Notes: generated by a model not told the origin, from the letters alone. A DNA stretch of 64,000 nt from Spirochaetaceae bacterium UBA5556 (GCA_002425765.1 DIMW01000003.1:62001-126000), one strand, 5' to 3'; positions 26,541 through 36,103 are shown, counted from the stretch's first letter. Program-made: numbers and translations.

Positions 26541-28673
26541 TCATTGGCGCACGATGGCGAGCATCTGGCCTGATTCGACTTGGTCTCCCTGCTTGACGGC
26601 CAGCCGTTCCACCACACCGGCAACAATACTGTTCACAGGCCTTTCCATCTTCATCGATTCCATAACGAGCAGGGATTCTCCCGCGGCAATGGATTCGCCA
26701 GGCTCCTTGTAGATACGCAGCACGAGACCCGTAATCGGCGAGAGAATCTGAGTGAGTGCCCCCGCTTCGGTGTCCGATACCTTTTGTTCGGCAGTCAGGG
26801 CTTCGGCGGCGCGCGCGACAGTGTCGACCGTCCCGTGCGCGATGGTGTTGACGCGGTAGAGGGCCGTCCCGGTTTCGAGCATATCGCCCTGCATGATGAA
26901 CACCGATTGGATAATGCCGGAATAAGGTGAATTTAAAGGGGTTTCGATGTTCATTGAATCAACAATGAGCACTGTTTCACCGACCGCGACCTTGTCGCCG
27001 GCTTTTTTCTGGACTTTGACTACTCTGCCTGAGAGAGGGGATTCGACAAAATGTATCTCGCTGACGGCAGGAAGCTCGGTGGTCTTTGGCAAGGTCGCCG
27101 TTTTTGCCACCGCTTCCGCGTCGATGCCTTCCTTGACCTGGAAGATATAGGCAGTGCCGTTGACGATCACCATGTTTTTATCGAATTTCACCGCGTAGGC
27201 TTTGTTGCCAAGCGTGACGGTGAGCGAATCCACAGGCGGCGGGGCGGCGCCGGCCTCCGGCGAAGACATGGTATTCGATATTTTGCGCACGTGAGACTCA
27301 GCTTTTCCCTTGAGGTAAAGCATGCCCTTGTCGAGACAGGTGGCGGCGATAAACAGGTTTTCGTCTGACTTGTCGATACCTGCGGTTTCAAGCATGGCTG
27401 CCGCCGCGCCAAGACCTTTTTTGGGGTTGCGGTCGTTCAGGGAGAGTGGGCTTTCGGTCGTGGGCGCAAGCCCCAGCTGTTGTTCCGCGATGTGCCGCAC
27501 TTCCGGATCGGGAGGAAGAGGCGTTTTCCCGAAATATCCGAGCACCATTTTCCCGTAGCCTTCGGAAATGCGCTTCCATGGTCCATAGACAACATTGTTG
27601 TATGCCTGCTGAAAATAAAACTGGCTCACCGGGGTTACCGCCGTACCGAAGCCTCCCTTCGCTACTACCTCGCCCATCGCAGTGACTACTTCGGAGTATT
27701 TATCCAGCATGTTGTTGTCGCGGAGCATTTGAGTATTGGCGGTAAGGGCGCCACCCGGCATGGGGAAGAAGGGGATGAGCGGTTCGACCCGCGTCGCTTC
27801 CGGCGGAAGCATATAGTCCGCCAGGGCCTCTTTCAGCATTTCCTCCAGCACGACGATCTTGTGGATGTCGATGTCCAGAGTATAGTCGGATCCTCGCAGC
27901 GCGTGCCAGAGTGTTATGATGTCCGGTTGGCAAGTTCCGCCGGAAAGCGGCGCCATGGAGAGGTCAACCTGATCGGCACCCGCCTCGATGGCGCTCGTGT
28001 AGCACAGCGTACCCGTCCCCGCCGTCTCGTGTGTATGAAACACGATTCTGGCGTCCTGTCCCAAAAGTTTGCGGGCGGCCTTTATTGTCTCGTACACCAG
28101 GCGGGGCCGCGCCGTGCCGGTCGCGTCCTTGAAGCAGAGCGAGTGGTAAGGGATATCGGCGTCGAGCACCTGTCTGAGCACGCCAAGATAGAATTCAGAG
28201 GTGTGCGTGGCGGGCGAGCCAGGGGGCAGGTCCATCATCGTAATGGCGATTTCGTGCCTGAGCCCTGCCTCCACGATGCATTTGCCGCTGAAGATGAGGT
28301 TCTGTATGTCGTTCAGCGCGTCGAAATTCCTGACGGTCGTGACGCCGTGACGTTTGAAAAGTTGCGCATGGAGTCTGATGACATCCGAACTCTGGCTGTC
28401 CAGGCCTACGACGTTGATGCCTCGAGCGAGTGTCTGGAGCGTAGCCTCCGGCCCTGCCGCCCTCCGGAATTGATCCATGACATCGAATGCGTTTTCACTG
28501 CAATAGAAAAAGGACGACTGGAAGAGCGCTCCCCCTCCGGATTCAAAATGGGTGATACCGGCTTCTGCGCAGGCTTTGACTATCGGGAGATAATCTTTTG
28601 AAAAGACACGCGCGCCATAGACAGATTGAAGGCCATCCCTGAAGGCGGTCAGCATAAAATCTATCTTCTTCAT
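26541..28673 (-). CDS. oadA: Oxaloacetate decarboxylase alpha subunit with two biotinyl-type domains
   Basis: The start at 28673 (MKKIDFMLTAFRDG) has AAGGAAG five bases upstream. The 710-residue carboxyltransferase shows FRDGLQSVYGAR, the metal-site pair IVFHTHETAG, CFKDATGTARP and DLSMAPLSGGT. The C-terminal 170 residues hold two biotinyl/lipoyl-type domains. In the last, ESMKMERP has the biotin-accepting lysine (Lys675). In the first, the equivalent motif reads DSMNIETP with Asn575 in place of lysine, so it cannot be biotinylated. It transfers the carboxyl group of oxaloacetate (or a related acid) to biotin for the membrane beta subunit. Confidence 0.92.
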   Translation of the reverse strand: MKKIDFMLTAFRDGLQSVYGARVFSKDYLPIVKACAEAGITHFESGGGALFQSSFFYCSENAFDVMDQFRRAAGPEATLQTLARGINVVGLDSQSSDVIRLHAQLFKRHGVTTVRNFDALNDIQNLIFSGKCIVEAGLRHEIAITMMDLPPGSPATHTSEFYLGVLRQVLDADIPYHSLCFKDATGTARPRLVYETIKAARKLLGQDARIVFHTHETAGTGTLCYTSAIEAGADQVDLSMAPLSGGTCQPDIITLWHALRGSDYTLDIDIHKIVVLEEMLKEALADYMLPPEATRVEPLIPFFPMPGGALTANTQMLRDNNMLDKYSEVVTAMGEVVAKGGFGTAVTPVSQFYFQQAYNNVVYGPWKRISEGYGKMVLGYFGKTPLPPDPEVRHIAEQQLGLAPTTESPLSLNDRNPKKGLGAAAAMLETAGIDKSDENLFIAATCLDKGMLYLKGKAESHVRKISNTMSSPEAGAAPPPVDSLTVTLGNKAYAVKFDKNMVIVNGTAYIFQVKEGIDAEAVAKTATLPKTTELPAVSEIHFVESPLSGRVVKVQKKAGDKVAVGETVLIVDSMNIETPLNSPYSGIIQSVFIMQGDMLETGTALYRVNTIAHGTVDTVARAAEALTAEQKVSDTEAGALTQILSPITGLVLRIYKEPGESIAAGESLLVMESMKMERPVNSIVAGVVERLAVKQGDQVESGQMLAIVRQ

Positions 28674-28713
28674 ATGCACTTCCTTTTTATCAGCGGTGGA
28701 TGGATATTCATAC

Positions 28714-28986
28714 TCAGGATTTTTTGGGTTTTGATTCAGTCTGGCGGATTGTCCGCTCTGATACTGCGATGACTGCGGCAATGTCCTGGAGTGTGTCCTC
28801 GGCCGGAGGTGTCTCCGCAGAGAGACTTTCGGCGCTCATTTTTTGGACAGGGACATTCGGCCCTGCGCGAGTGTCCTTCTGTGCGGATAGTACATCGAGT
28901 ATTCCTTTCAGAGTCCAGGAAATACGGACAAGAACGAAAAGCGCCCCGGCGAGTATCGCGGCGATCAGAATTTGAACTTCAATCAT
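28714..28986 (-). CDS. Gamma-like small membrane subunit of the decarboxylase
   Basis: The 90-residue protein has an N-terminal membrane helix (IEVQILIAAILAGALFVLVRISW) and a long, Pro/Ser/Glu-rich cytoplasmic tail. This is the topology of OadG/MmdD gamma-delta subunits, which anchor the alpha subunit to the beta pump, although sequence similarity is low, as usual. The start at 28986 overlaps a GTG in the same frame and has GGGGGT upstream. It lies 12 bases after the beta-subunit stop and 41 bases before the alpha-subunit start. Confidence 0.72.
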   Translation of the reverse strand: MIEVQILIAAILAGALFVLVRISWTLKGILDVLSAQKDTRAGPNVPVQKMSAESLSAETPPAEDTLQDIAAVIAVSERTIRQTESKPKKS

Positions 28987-28998
28987 CACAGACCCCCG

Positions 28999-30240
28999 TC
29001 ATTGCAACAGAGTCACATAGATGGCCGCGATGATCGCAGTCGTGATCACCCCGGAGATATTCGCCCCGAGCGCATACTGCATGATCATCGCCTGAGGATT
29101 GACTTTGGAGACACTTTTCTGCGCGACCTTTGCCGTGCTTGGAACGCAGGATACACCCGCGATGCCGATGACCGGGTTGAATGCCCCATTCTTGAAGAAA
29201 TAAAGAATGTAGCCGCCGATGAGTCCTCCTATGCCGGAAAGAAGCAGTGCGAGCATGCCCAGCAGCAAAAGCGGAAGCACCTTGGGGTCGAAAATGACAC
29301 TCGCCTCGCACAGAATGCCCAGCATCAGCCCAAGGAAAAGCGTGGCGGTGTACAGAATGGTGTTCGACACCAGGTCCTGGAATGCCTTGATGCCGGATTC
29401 CCGAATCGCGATGCCCAGGAACAGCGAGAAAAAGAGTGGAGCCGCCACGGGGAACAGAAGTGAAAGGATGGTATTGATGATCACCGCGAACATCAGTTTC
29501 TGGAAGGAAGAGATGTTGGTGTCGTAGTTCTGCTGAGGCATCGCGATGCCCCGTATGCTTTTGGGCACCATCAGTTTTATGAGATAGGGATAGCCACCGT
29601 AGGTAAGGCCGAGGTACAGATATGCGACGACCGCGATCGGAACGAACAGTTCCGGGGCAAGCTTGAGGCTGGTGAAGAGCACCATGGGCCCGTCCGCGCC
29701 ACCGATCATCGCGATGGCCGCCGCCTGCTTTGCCGTAAAGCCGAAGAGCTGGGCGATCGGAAGAACGAGGATTGTCCCCAGTTCGGCACAGAGTGCCAGA
29801 AACATGCTGATAAAGGGGTGAATCATCACAAATCCCACGTCCAGAAGGCTTCCGATTCCCATAAAGACGAGGCAGGCGATCAGACCGTTCGAGAACATGA
29901 AGGAGTAGATAGGCTGAAGGAAATCGATCTGGAGGATGCTCATGAGGTCCGCCGCGTTGCGTATGGCGTCCGGCGTCGCGCCCGCCGAGGATTCGACAAA
30001 GAGCGTCCCAAGCCCGCCATGCAGTCCTAAAGGGTCGAAGAACATCACCGCCGCGTTGATGGTGCTCATACCCAGGCCCATAGGAATCATGAGCAAGGGC
30101 TCCAGCGTACCTTTCTTGCCGAGATACACTAGAAAAATGCCCAGGAAAATAAGGCCGATTCGGGCAACGGCCATTCCGGGATTGACGGCAAAAAGCGTGC
30201 TTACACCCTGGAATAAATCCAGTATGGAGTGGAACGACAT
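28999..30240 (-). CDS. oadB: Sodium-ion-translocating decarboxylase beta subunit
   Basis: The start at 30240 (MSFHSILDLFQG) follows GAGGT; an upstream GTG at 30273 has no such site. The 413-residue protein has nine to eleven membrane helices and the family's signature IGGADGPMVLFTSLKLAPEL with the essential Asp, plus GVSCVPSTAKVAQK near the C-terminus. It decarboxylates the carboxy-biotin of the alpha subunit and pumps Na+ outward. With the alpha and gamma-like genes it forms a complete membrane decarboxylase that converts decarboxylation energy to a sodium gradient. Confidence 0.95.
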   Translation of the reverse strand: MSFHSILDLFQGVSTLFAVNPGMAVARIGLIFLGIFLVYLGKKGTLEPLLMIPMGLGMSTINAAVMFFDPLGLHGGLGTLFVESSAGATPDAIRNAADLMSILQIDFLQPIYSFMFSNGLIACLVFMGIGSLLDVGFVMIHPFISMFLALCAELGTILVLPIAQLFGFTAKQAAAIAMIGGADGPMVLFTSLKLAPELFVPIAVVAYLYLGLTYGGYPYLIKLMVPKSIRGIAMPQQNYDTNISSFQKLMFAVIINTILSLLFPVAAPLFFSLFLGIAIRESGIKAFQDLVSNTILYTATLFLGLMLGILCEASVIFDPKVLPLLLLGMLALLLSGIGGLIGGYILYFFKNGAFNPVIGIAGVSCVPSTAKVAQKSVSKVNPQAMIMQYALGANISGVITTAIIAAIYVTLLQ

Positions 30241-30367
30241 AGCGACCTCAAGAATAACCGCTGTCGGATGCACATGTACCGGTTATTTAAGAAATTATAG
30301 AATAGAAGCATATTTTGGGGAAGCGGGGGCTGAAAAAACATGGCAAAATTGAGCTGAGGGGATGGAA

Positions 30368-31699
30368 TCAGACTCCAACCATTTTCACCGCGATCGGTAT
30401 GCACATGGCGACCGTAACGATAATGAGAGCGAAGAGTATGGATTTACGGGTGCGAGATTGTTTTGAAGCAGAAATTGTGCTGACTTTTTGGGTAGCAGGG
30501 ATATCCGCGAGCCGCACGCTCAACCATACTTTCTGAAGGAGAATATCGATGTCGCGCACCGCTGTCTTCGCGTGCACTGTGCCGCGATACTCGATGATCC
30601 GGTCGTAATACTGGAACGCCTGCGCGATGACAGTGCCGAACCTCCCGGGGAAATGCAGGCCTGGCATGATGGCCGCTTTGGAAAGATACATGAGCCCCTC
30701 GAAGGTAAGCGCCTTGGAGAGTCCGTCAGTGAGCGCGAATTCGGTGATGGCAAGAGGACCAAGCTTGAAGAGCACACGCCCCGAGGGTATGAGCAGGTTT
30801 GCCGCGATTATCCCCGCCATCACGACCAAGGTCGAGACCAGTGAAAACCGCTTGCCCGCGACCCAGGTCCAGAGAATGAACAGAGGGAGATAGAGCGTTT
30901 TTACAAAGAGCCCCTGCTGCAACAGAAACAACACTGCGATAGCGACACCCAGAATAGCCGCCACCCATGGCTCTATCAGGGCTTCATAGCGCTGGCGCCT
31001 GGCGAATCGGCCCGCGTTTTTTTCAGCCCGCGGGCGCCGGGCTTTTTTTGCGCCTTGCGGAGCGGCTTCAGCAGACCCGCCTGTCTGCTCCGAATCCGCT
31101 GCGTCCGCGCCGCTCTTCTCTTCGGTATTCAGGATGTCCGACTCGCCCATCGCGCACGAATACCAGTTCGAGTGCTCGACGAAGTATTCCGCGAAAAAGC
31201 CCATCAGCGTGCCGGTGATGAGCCCTGTGAGCAAGAAGAGCGGCGCGATCAGCCACGCCACTTCGCCGAAGATGACAAAGCGCGCGATCAGCATCTGCGT
31301 TGCATTTGAAGTCACGGCGCCCGCGATCGAAACCCCGATGAGCGATATTGAACTCCTGCCCGCGCGCCGGACCCCGCGCATCACAAGCGCCGCGATCATC
31401 GTCCCCGCCAGGCTGAACAGCGCCACATACGAAAAGAGCGTGCCCGACACGATGCTCATGCCGACCACTTTCGCCGCGGCCAGCACAAGAAACCACTTGA
31501 ATGGCAGAATGTCCACGGCCAGCAGTATCGGCAGATTCGCGATGCCGAGCCGCATGAAGGGCAGAGGCTTCGGCAGCATATACTCGATGGCGGACAAAAA
31601 GAAACAGAATGCCGCCAGCAGCGCCGTCACATCCGCCCGATTCGCGAAGCGTGAACGCACGTTCCCGCACGAAAGAGAAGAACTAGAAGGCACCTGCAT
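30368..31699 (-). CDS. Gx-transporter/heptaprenyl-diphosphate-synthase-component-I-like protein fused to a T-component-like domain
   Basis: The open frame reaches further upstream, but the start at 31699 (MQVPSSSS) has GGAGGT immediately before it and overlaps the NusG-II gene by 17 bp. Residues about 20-185 form the Gx-transporter membrane domain (FMRLGIANLPILLAVDILPFKW, GTLMGFFAEYFVEH). A charged, low-complexity linker (about 195-240) leads to a second hydrophobic half (LIEPWVAAILGVAIAVLFLLQ, then LTFEGLMYLSKAAIMPGLHF) that resembles an ECF-type CbiQ transmembrane component. A fused substrate-binding plus transmembrane unit is an inference; transported substrate unknown. Confidence 0.75.
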   Translation of the reverse strand: MQVPSSSSLSCGNVRSRFANRADVTALLAAFCFFLSAIEYMLPKPLPFMRLGIANLPILLAVDILPFKWFLVLAAAKVVGMSIVSGTLFSYVALFSLAGTMIAALVMRGVRRAGRSSISLIGVSIAGAVTSNATQMLIARFVIFGEVAWLIAPLFLLTGLITGTLMGFFAEYFVEHSNWYSCAMGESDILNTEEKSGADAADSEQTGGSAEAAPQGAKKARRPRAEKNAGRFARRQRYEALIEPWVAAILGVAIAVLFLLQQGLFVKTLYLPLFILWTWVAGKRFSLVSTLVVMAGIIAANLLIPSGRVLFKLGPLAITEFALTDGLSKALTFEGLMYLSKAAIMPGLHFPGRFGTVIAQAFQYYDRIIEYRGTVHAKTAVRDIDILLQKVWLSVRLADIPATQKVSTISASKQSRTRKSILFALIIVTVAMCIPIAVKMVGV

Positions 31700-32075
31700 C
31701 GACACCTCCGTCATCCTTGCCGCCACTGCTCGTAATGCGCATAAACACTTTGTTCGGGAGACAGGCCACCCACTGATTCGGTTCCGAAATCGCGCCCGCG
31801 AGGATGCAGAGCTTGTTTTTGCATGGCGAATCGATAATTGCGGCTTTGCCGTCGTGGATATGCACGTGGGTGAGACCGAGCGGACCGGGGATCTCATACT
31901 CGGCATCCTTGTCGAGAGGAGCGATCCACTCGCCGGATTCACCTGTTATTTGGACATAACGAGTGCCGCTCTGGCGGTTCAGAACCAGCAACGAGGTTCC
32001 CAGCACCAGAACGGCGGCCAGACCGAATATCACAATATCAAGAGGCCGGACATGTACCTTTAAAGAAAATTTCAT
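31683..32075 (-). CDS. NusG-domain-II membrane-anchored protein
   Basis: The 130-residue product has one N-terminal helix (LDIVIFGLAAVLVLGTSLLVL) and a periplasmic NusG_II domain with IPGPLGLTHVHIHDGKAAIIDSPCKNKLCILAGAI broken by the CxxxxC pair (SPCKNKLC). This family is consistently encoded next to Gx transporter genes, often near FMN-transferase or redox genes, and may bind a cofactor or flavin for export. It overlaps the downstream Gx gene by 17 bp, so the two are coupled. No classical ribosome site is evident. Confidence 0.82.
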   Translation of the reverse strand: MKFSLKVHVRPLDIVIFGLAAVLVLGTSLLVLNRQSGTRYVQITGESGEWIAPLDKDAEYEIPGPLGLTHVHIHDGKAAIIDSPCKNKLCILAGAISEPNQWVACLPNKVFMRITSSGGKDDGGVDAGAF

Positions 32076-32121
32076 GAAAGCCCGTCAAGTCGGCAAGGAA
32101 GACTGAAAATTCAAGTATCGT

Positions 32122-32658
32122 TCAGTTGCAGCAGCCTTCATCGCAGTCGCAATCGCCTTCACAATCGCAGTCATCGTCACATTCCTCGCCATGGTCTCCG
32201 TGCACATGGCCATGCTCGAGCTCTTCCGAGGTCGCTTCGCGGACATCGACGACCTTCACATCGAAGTGGAGGGTCTCTCCGGCGAGCGGATGGTTCGCGT
32301 CGAGCGTGACATCCTCGCCGTCGATCTTGACGACCGTGACGATCTGCACGCCGTTTTCGCCGTGCGCCTCGAACTGCATGCCCGGCGCGACCTCGGCGTT
32401 CTCGCCGAAGTCTTTTTTCTGGACCTTGAACACAAGGGCCTCGTCCCGATCGCCGTAGGCGTTTTCCGGCGCGATGCTGCACGCGATCGATTCGCCGGGG
32501 TTTTTGCCCTCAAGCTCTTTTTCAAGACCCGGGATGATATTTTCATTCCCATGGAGATACACGAGAGGCTCGGCTCCCTCTGATGAATCGATGAGCCTTC
32601 CCGTATCGTCACGGAGGGAATAATCGATGGAGACAACGCGATCTTTTCTGATTTCCAT
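32122..32658 (-). CDS. slyD: SlyD-like FKBP peptidyl-prolyl isomerase
   Basis: The start at 32658 (MEIRKDRVVSIDYSL) is preceded by AAGG; the longer frame is not supported. The 178-residue protein has an FKBP domain (residues 1-75 and 120-145) with LVYLHGNENIIPGLEKELEG and an IF insert in the flap (about 75-120: EALVFKVQKKDFGENAE). The C-terminal 30 residues are His/Asp/Cys-rich (HGHVHGDHGEECDDDCDCEG and on), as in SlyD metal-binding tails used for nickel delivery. It acts as a chaperone and cis-trans isomerase. Confidence 0.93.
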   Translation of the reverse strand: MEIRKDRVVSIDYSLRDDTGRLIDSSEGAEPLVYLHGNENIIPGLEKELEGKNPGESIACSIAPENAYGDRDEALVFKVQKKDFGENAEVAPGMQFEAHGENGVQIVTVVKIDGEDVTLDANHPLAGETLHFDVKVVDVREATSEELEHGHVHGDHGEECDDDCDCEGDCDCDEGCCN

Positions 32659-32842
32659 ACCTTTTCCTTGTTCGAGATTGAGGATGTCCGCAGCGCGGAC
32701 ATCCTTCTGGCTGGACAAGTATAATGGATTATTCTCTTGTGCGGCAATGGAGTAGTAACGCCAATCGCGCGAAATAAATGAAAAAGGCATTTTCTCCGGG
32801 TGAAATGAGGTTCTCCTCCGTCCCCGACGCGGACTTCAGTTA

Positions 32843-34219
32843 TTACGCGAATTGCGGCAGATACTCTTGGTGGGCCTCCAGATACCGATGGAAAAGCGTC
32901 GTCGCGAGGGAAGGGTCGTCGATCATGGGGTCAAGGGCCAATGCTTCCACCCCGGCTCTGCGATCACCTTCCACCCCGGCTTTCACGGACAGTTCGGCCA
33001 CAGCGATCTGGCGCCGGCAGAGTTCCGCCACCGGCTCAGGCAAGTTTCCGGCGCCAACGCCGTGAATGCCCGCCGCGTCGACGACCGCGGGCACTTCGAC
33101 AATGCTGTCGGCAGGGAGATTCGCGACATATCCGAGGTTCGGAATGTTGACGGCGGGCTCATAGGCATGCGCGTTTGTCGCCATCGCTCCGATGATGAGC
33201 TCCGCCCTTTCGGTGCGCGCCTGTCTGAGACCGTCGATCCTCAATGTGCCTTTTCCCATCTGAAGTATGGTGTTCCACAACTTTTCACGGTTTCTGCTGC
33301 CTCGCTCCAGGTCATACATCTGAATATTGTATTTTGACCAGGTGTCGCGATGCATATTGTGCGTATAGGGTAGATATTCGCACATATGGCAGTCGCCCGG
33401 CACGGGAACGCAGTCGAATATCTTTATCATTTCCTGCGTCAGTGGTTCGAAGTCAGGCGGCGCCTCAAGGAACCTTCTCTTGAGGAGAGGATACATATCT
33501 TGTCCTGCCTTCGTTCTGACAGCGAGCATCCATGTGAAGTGATTTATTCCCGCGGCGGTGATGTCGAGCTTGTCCATCGCCTGGTCGATGATGTTTTTTT
33601 CGATTTCGCTCGATTTGTCCGTCCAGACGAAGCGATAGTCTTCGGGCACATCCATATTCAGGTCTTTTGCCAGCACATAGCCGGCCATCATGTAGCCGAA
33701 ACTCAACTGATGGCAGATGCCGACGGTGGCAATGCCGGAATACCGCCGCGCCGCCAAGGTTATGCGGGGGACGGGGTTGGTGAAATTGAGAAGTCTTGCC
33801 CTGGGACAGTACTGTTCCATGTCCTTCAGGATGGGCATGACCTGCGCCAGATTGCGGGCGGTGTGAAAGAGAGCCGCAGGACCGCCATTTTCCGCGTAGT
33901 GCATGATTCCGTATTCCTTTGCCAGTTCATGATCGATTTTCCACCGCTTTTCCCTGTCTACCGCTATCGAGAGTATGACAAAATCGGCCTTGGGCAGAGC
34001 CTCTCTTCTGTCGCCGGAGGCACTGATGAACATTTCAGAATTCCATTCCCGGTTGATTCTCACTGCGAGTTCGTAAATGGCCTCAAGGCCGTGCCTGTCG
34101 ATATCCACGAGGCAGAGCTCGCAGCCATGAAGGGCCTCATTTCTCATCAGACCAGCCAGTGTGGACAGTCCGAACGACGCGCTCCCCGCGCCGATTACCA
34201 CGATTTTTTTCCTTTCCAT
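32843..34219 (-). CDS. Glycoside hydrolase family 4 enzyme
   Basis: The 458-residue protein matches GH4: NAD-binding IGAGSASFGLSTL at the N-terminus, VDIDRHGLEAIYELA, LNFTNPVPRIT, the metal-site cysteine in GICHQLSFGY (Cys169) and the histidine in AAGINHFTWML (His227). GH4 enzymes cleave glycosides by an NAD+/Mn2+-dependent oxidation-elimination route. The subfamily (alpha-glucosidase, alpha-galacturonidase or other) is not settled by the motifs. It ends the operon of the upstream binding protein and permeases, so it should degrade what they import. Confidence 0.92.
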   Translation of the reverse strand: MERKKIVVIGAGSASFGLSTLAGLMRNEALHGCELCLVDIDRHGLEAIYELAVRINREWNSEMFISASGDRREALPKADFVILSIAVDREKRWKIDHELAKEYGIMHYAENGGPAALFHTARNLAQVMPILKDMEQYCPRARLLNFTNPVPRITLAARRYSGIATVGICHQLSFGYMMAGYVLAKDLNMDVPEDYRFVWTDKSSEIEKNIIDQAMDKLDITAAGINHFTWMLAVRTKAGQDMYPLLKRRFLEAPPDFEPLTQEMIKIFDCVPVPGDCHMCEYLPYTHNMHRDTWSKYNIQMYDLERGSRNREKLWNTILQMGKGTLRIDGLRQARTERAELIIGAMATNAHAYEPAVNIPNLGYVANLPADSIVEVPAVVDAAGIHGVGAGNLPEPVAELCRRQIAVAELSVKAGVEGDRRAGVEALALDPMIDDPSLATTLFHRYLEAHQEYLPQFA

Positions 34220-34261
34220 GATTCTCTCCTGAAATAGATGCCAACATTGATCCGTAAAAGA

Positions 34262-35119
34262 TTACTGTTTGACAGCGCCACCAGTTATTCCGCTAACGAG
34301 ATATTTCTGAAAGAAAGCGACGAACATAAGCGGCAGAATGCTGCCCAGAATTCCCGAAGTGGCCATCAGACCATAGTCCGTCCTGAAACGGCCTATCATT
34401 TCTGCCATCGCGACGGTCATGGTCTTCGCCTTCAGGTCCGAGGTAAAGACCAGAGCGAAGAGAAACTCGTTCCATGCGTTGTTGAAGACGAACAGGCCGG
34501 CGGTAAACAGAGCTGGGCCCGAAATCGGCAGCACAATCTGGAAAAGAGCACCCAATCGTCCGCATCCGTCGACGAGAGCAGACTCCTCTATCGATGGAGG
34601 CAAGGTATTGAAATAGCCCCTCATTATCCAGATACAGAGAGGCAGATTGAGCGCTATATAGCTTATTATCAAAAGAGTTTTCGTATTGAGAAGACCCATC
34701 TTGTTGCCAATGATATAGATCGGTATGACGAGGAGGACGGGTGGCAGCATTTGGGTGAGCAGGACAAAAAAGGTCATGACATTGCCGAATTTTACTTTCA
34801 ACCTTGTAATCGCGTATGCCGCCAGGGACCCGAAAAAGACCGTAATGATCGTTGTCGTGACGCTGATAATGAGGCTGTTGCCGAGCCCGCGTTTGAAGGT
34901 GTAAGCGGTATCGACAGCTTTGGCGTACGAGAATATGATTTCCTGATAATTTCGGAAATTCAGTCTGGAGACTCCCCACTTCATTGGAAGAGAGCGTATT
35001 TCCTTGTCGGGAGAGAGGCTAATTTTGAGTGTCCAATAGAGAGGAAGCAATATGGTCGCGAGGACGACAAGGATGAGCAGTATTTCCACGAAATCAGAGA
35101 AATGCCGTCTTTTCCTCAT
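34262..35119 (-). CDS. Sugar ABC permease, MalG type
   Basis: The 285-residue protein has six membrane helices and the inner-membrane EAA motif (ESALVDGCGRLGALFQIVLPISGPALF). It overlaps the MalF-type permease as ATGA (35116-35119), indicating translational coupling. It forms the second half of the CUT1 channel. No ABC ATPase is encoded in the operon; a shared MsmX-type ATPase elsewhere is likely, as is common in this family. Confidence 0.93.
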   Translation of the reverse strand: MRKRRHFSDFVEILLILVVLATILLPLYWTLKISLSPDKEIRSLPMKWGVSRLNFRNYQEIIFSYAKAVDTAYTFKRGLGNSLIISVTTTIITVFFGSLAAYAITRLKVKFGNVMTFFVLLTQMLPPVLLVIPIYIIGNKMGLLNTKTLLIISYIALNLPLCIWIMRGYFNTLPPSIEESALVDGCGRLGALFQIVLPISGPALFTAGLFVFNNAWNEFLFALVFTSDLKAKTMTVAMAEMIGRFRTDYGLMATSGILGSILPLMFVAFFQKYLVSGITGGAVKQ

Positions 35120-36015
35120 GATTCTTCCCCCTTGAACATTCGGGAATACACGATGACGAGAATAAGGACGAAGAACAAAAGCAGATAACTCATGGCGGCC
35201 CCCTGGCCGAATTTCATGTATTCAAACGACTCTCTGTAGATGAGCATGCTCACCACCGTCGTGCTTCCTCCGGGTCCGCCTCCCGTGAGGGAGTACACGA
35301 TATCGAACAGTTTGAAGGTCAGAATCGTCTTCATCACGACATTCATATAGATGATTGGTTTCAGATGAGGGATGGTGATGTACTGAAAGGAAGTGATTCT
35401 GGACGCGCCGTCGATGGCCGCCGCTTCATATTCTTCCTTCGGTATCGACTTGAGTCCGGCCAGGAACAACACGATGGCGAAAGGAGTGCCTTGCCATAGA
35501 TTGGCTATGATCAGCATGACGAGTGCCAGAGTCGGCCTGGCCAGCCATGGGATATAGTCTTTGATTATGCCGAGCTGCGTGAGGAAGCCGTTGAGAAACC
35601 CGTAGTTGGGGTCATAGATGAGTTTCCATATGAGTGAATTCACGATGGGGGCCAGCACATATGGAAACAGAATGATCGCCAGAATAATGCCCTTGCCCTT
35701 TCTTTCTTTATTCAGCAGGAGCGCTATGGAGAGACCGAGCGGAATGCCGATCAGTAAATCTGCGCCGACGAAATACAGGGTTCGCAGAAGCGAAAGCCAC
35801 CAGTCACTGGAATGCAGTACTTCCAGATAATTCTGAAAGCCTACATATTCGCGTCCGCGCGCGGGGTTGCTGACGTTCAGATTCTGCGTGCTGAGCCACA
35901 GCGAGTGCGCCATGGGATATACGATTACGGCGCACAGAATGATGATCGCCGGTAAGAGAAGTATGATTCCCAGTCTTTTGTCCTGTGCCGCGAGGGTCCG
36001 TGTTTTCTTGCTCAT
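35116..36015 (-). CDS. Sugar ABC permease, MalF/UgpA type
   Basis: This 299-residue protein has six hydrophobic helices and the EAA loop YEAAAIDGASRITSFQYITIPHLKPI. The start follows GGAGGAG at rather long spacing. It sits between the binding-protein and MalG-type genes and pairs with the latter. Confidence 0.93.
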   Translation of the reverse strand: MSKKTRTLAAQDKRLGIILLLPAIIILCAVIVYPMAHSLWLSTQNLNVSNPARGREYVGFQNYLEVLHSSDWWLSLLRTLYFVGADLLIGIPLGLSIALLLNKERKGKGIILAIILFPYVLAPIVNSLIWKLIYDPNYGFLNGFLTQLGIIKDYIPWLARPTLALVMLIIANLWQGTPFAIVLFLAGLKSIPKEEYEAAAIDGASRITSFQYITIPHLKPIIYMNVVMKTILTFKLFDIVYSLTGGGPGGSTTVVSMLIYRESFEYMKFGQGAAMSYLLLFFVLILVIVYSRMFKGEES

Positions 36016-36103
36016 CGACGGGATACTCCTCCGTGTGAGTCGGAACTAGCGCGGGCGGCTGGCGGATACCGGTCGCCCGGCGATTTGGTTCAGAATTGCG
36101 TCT

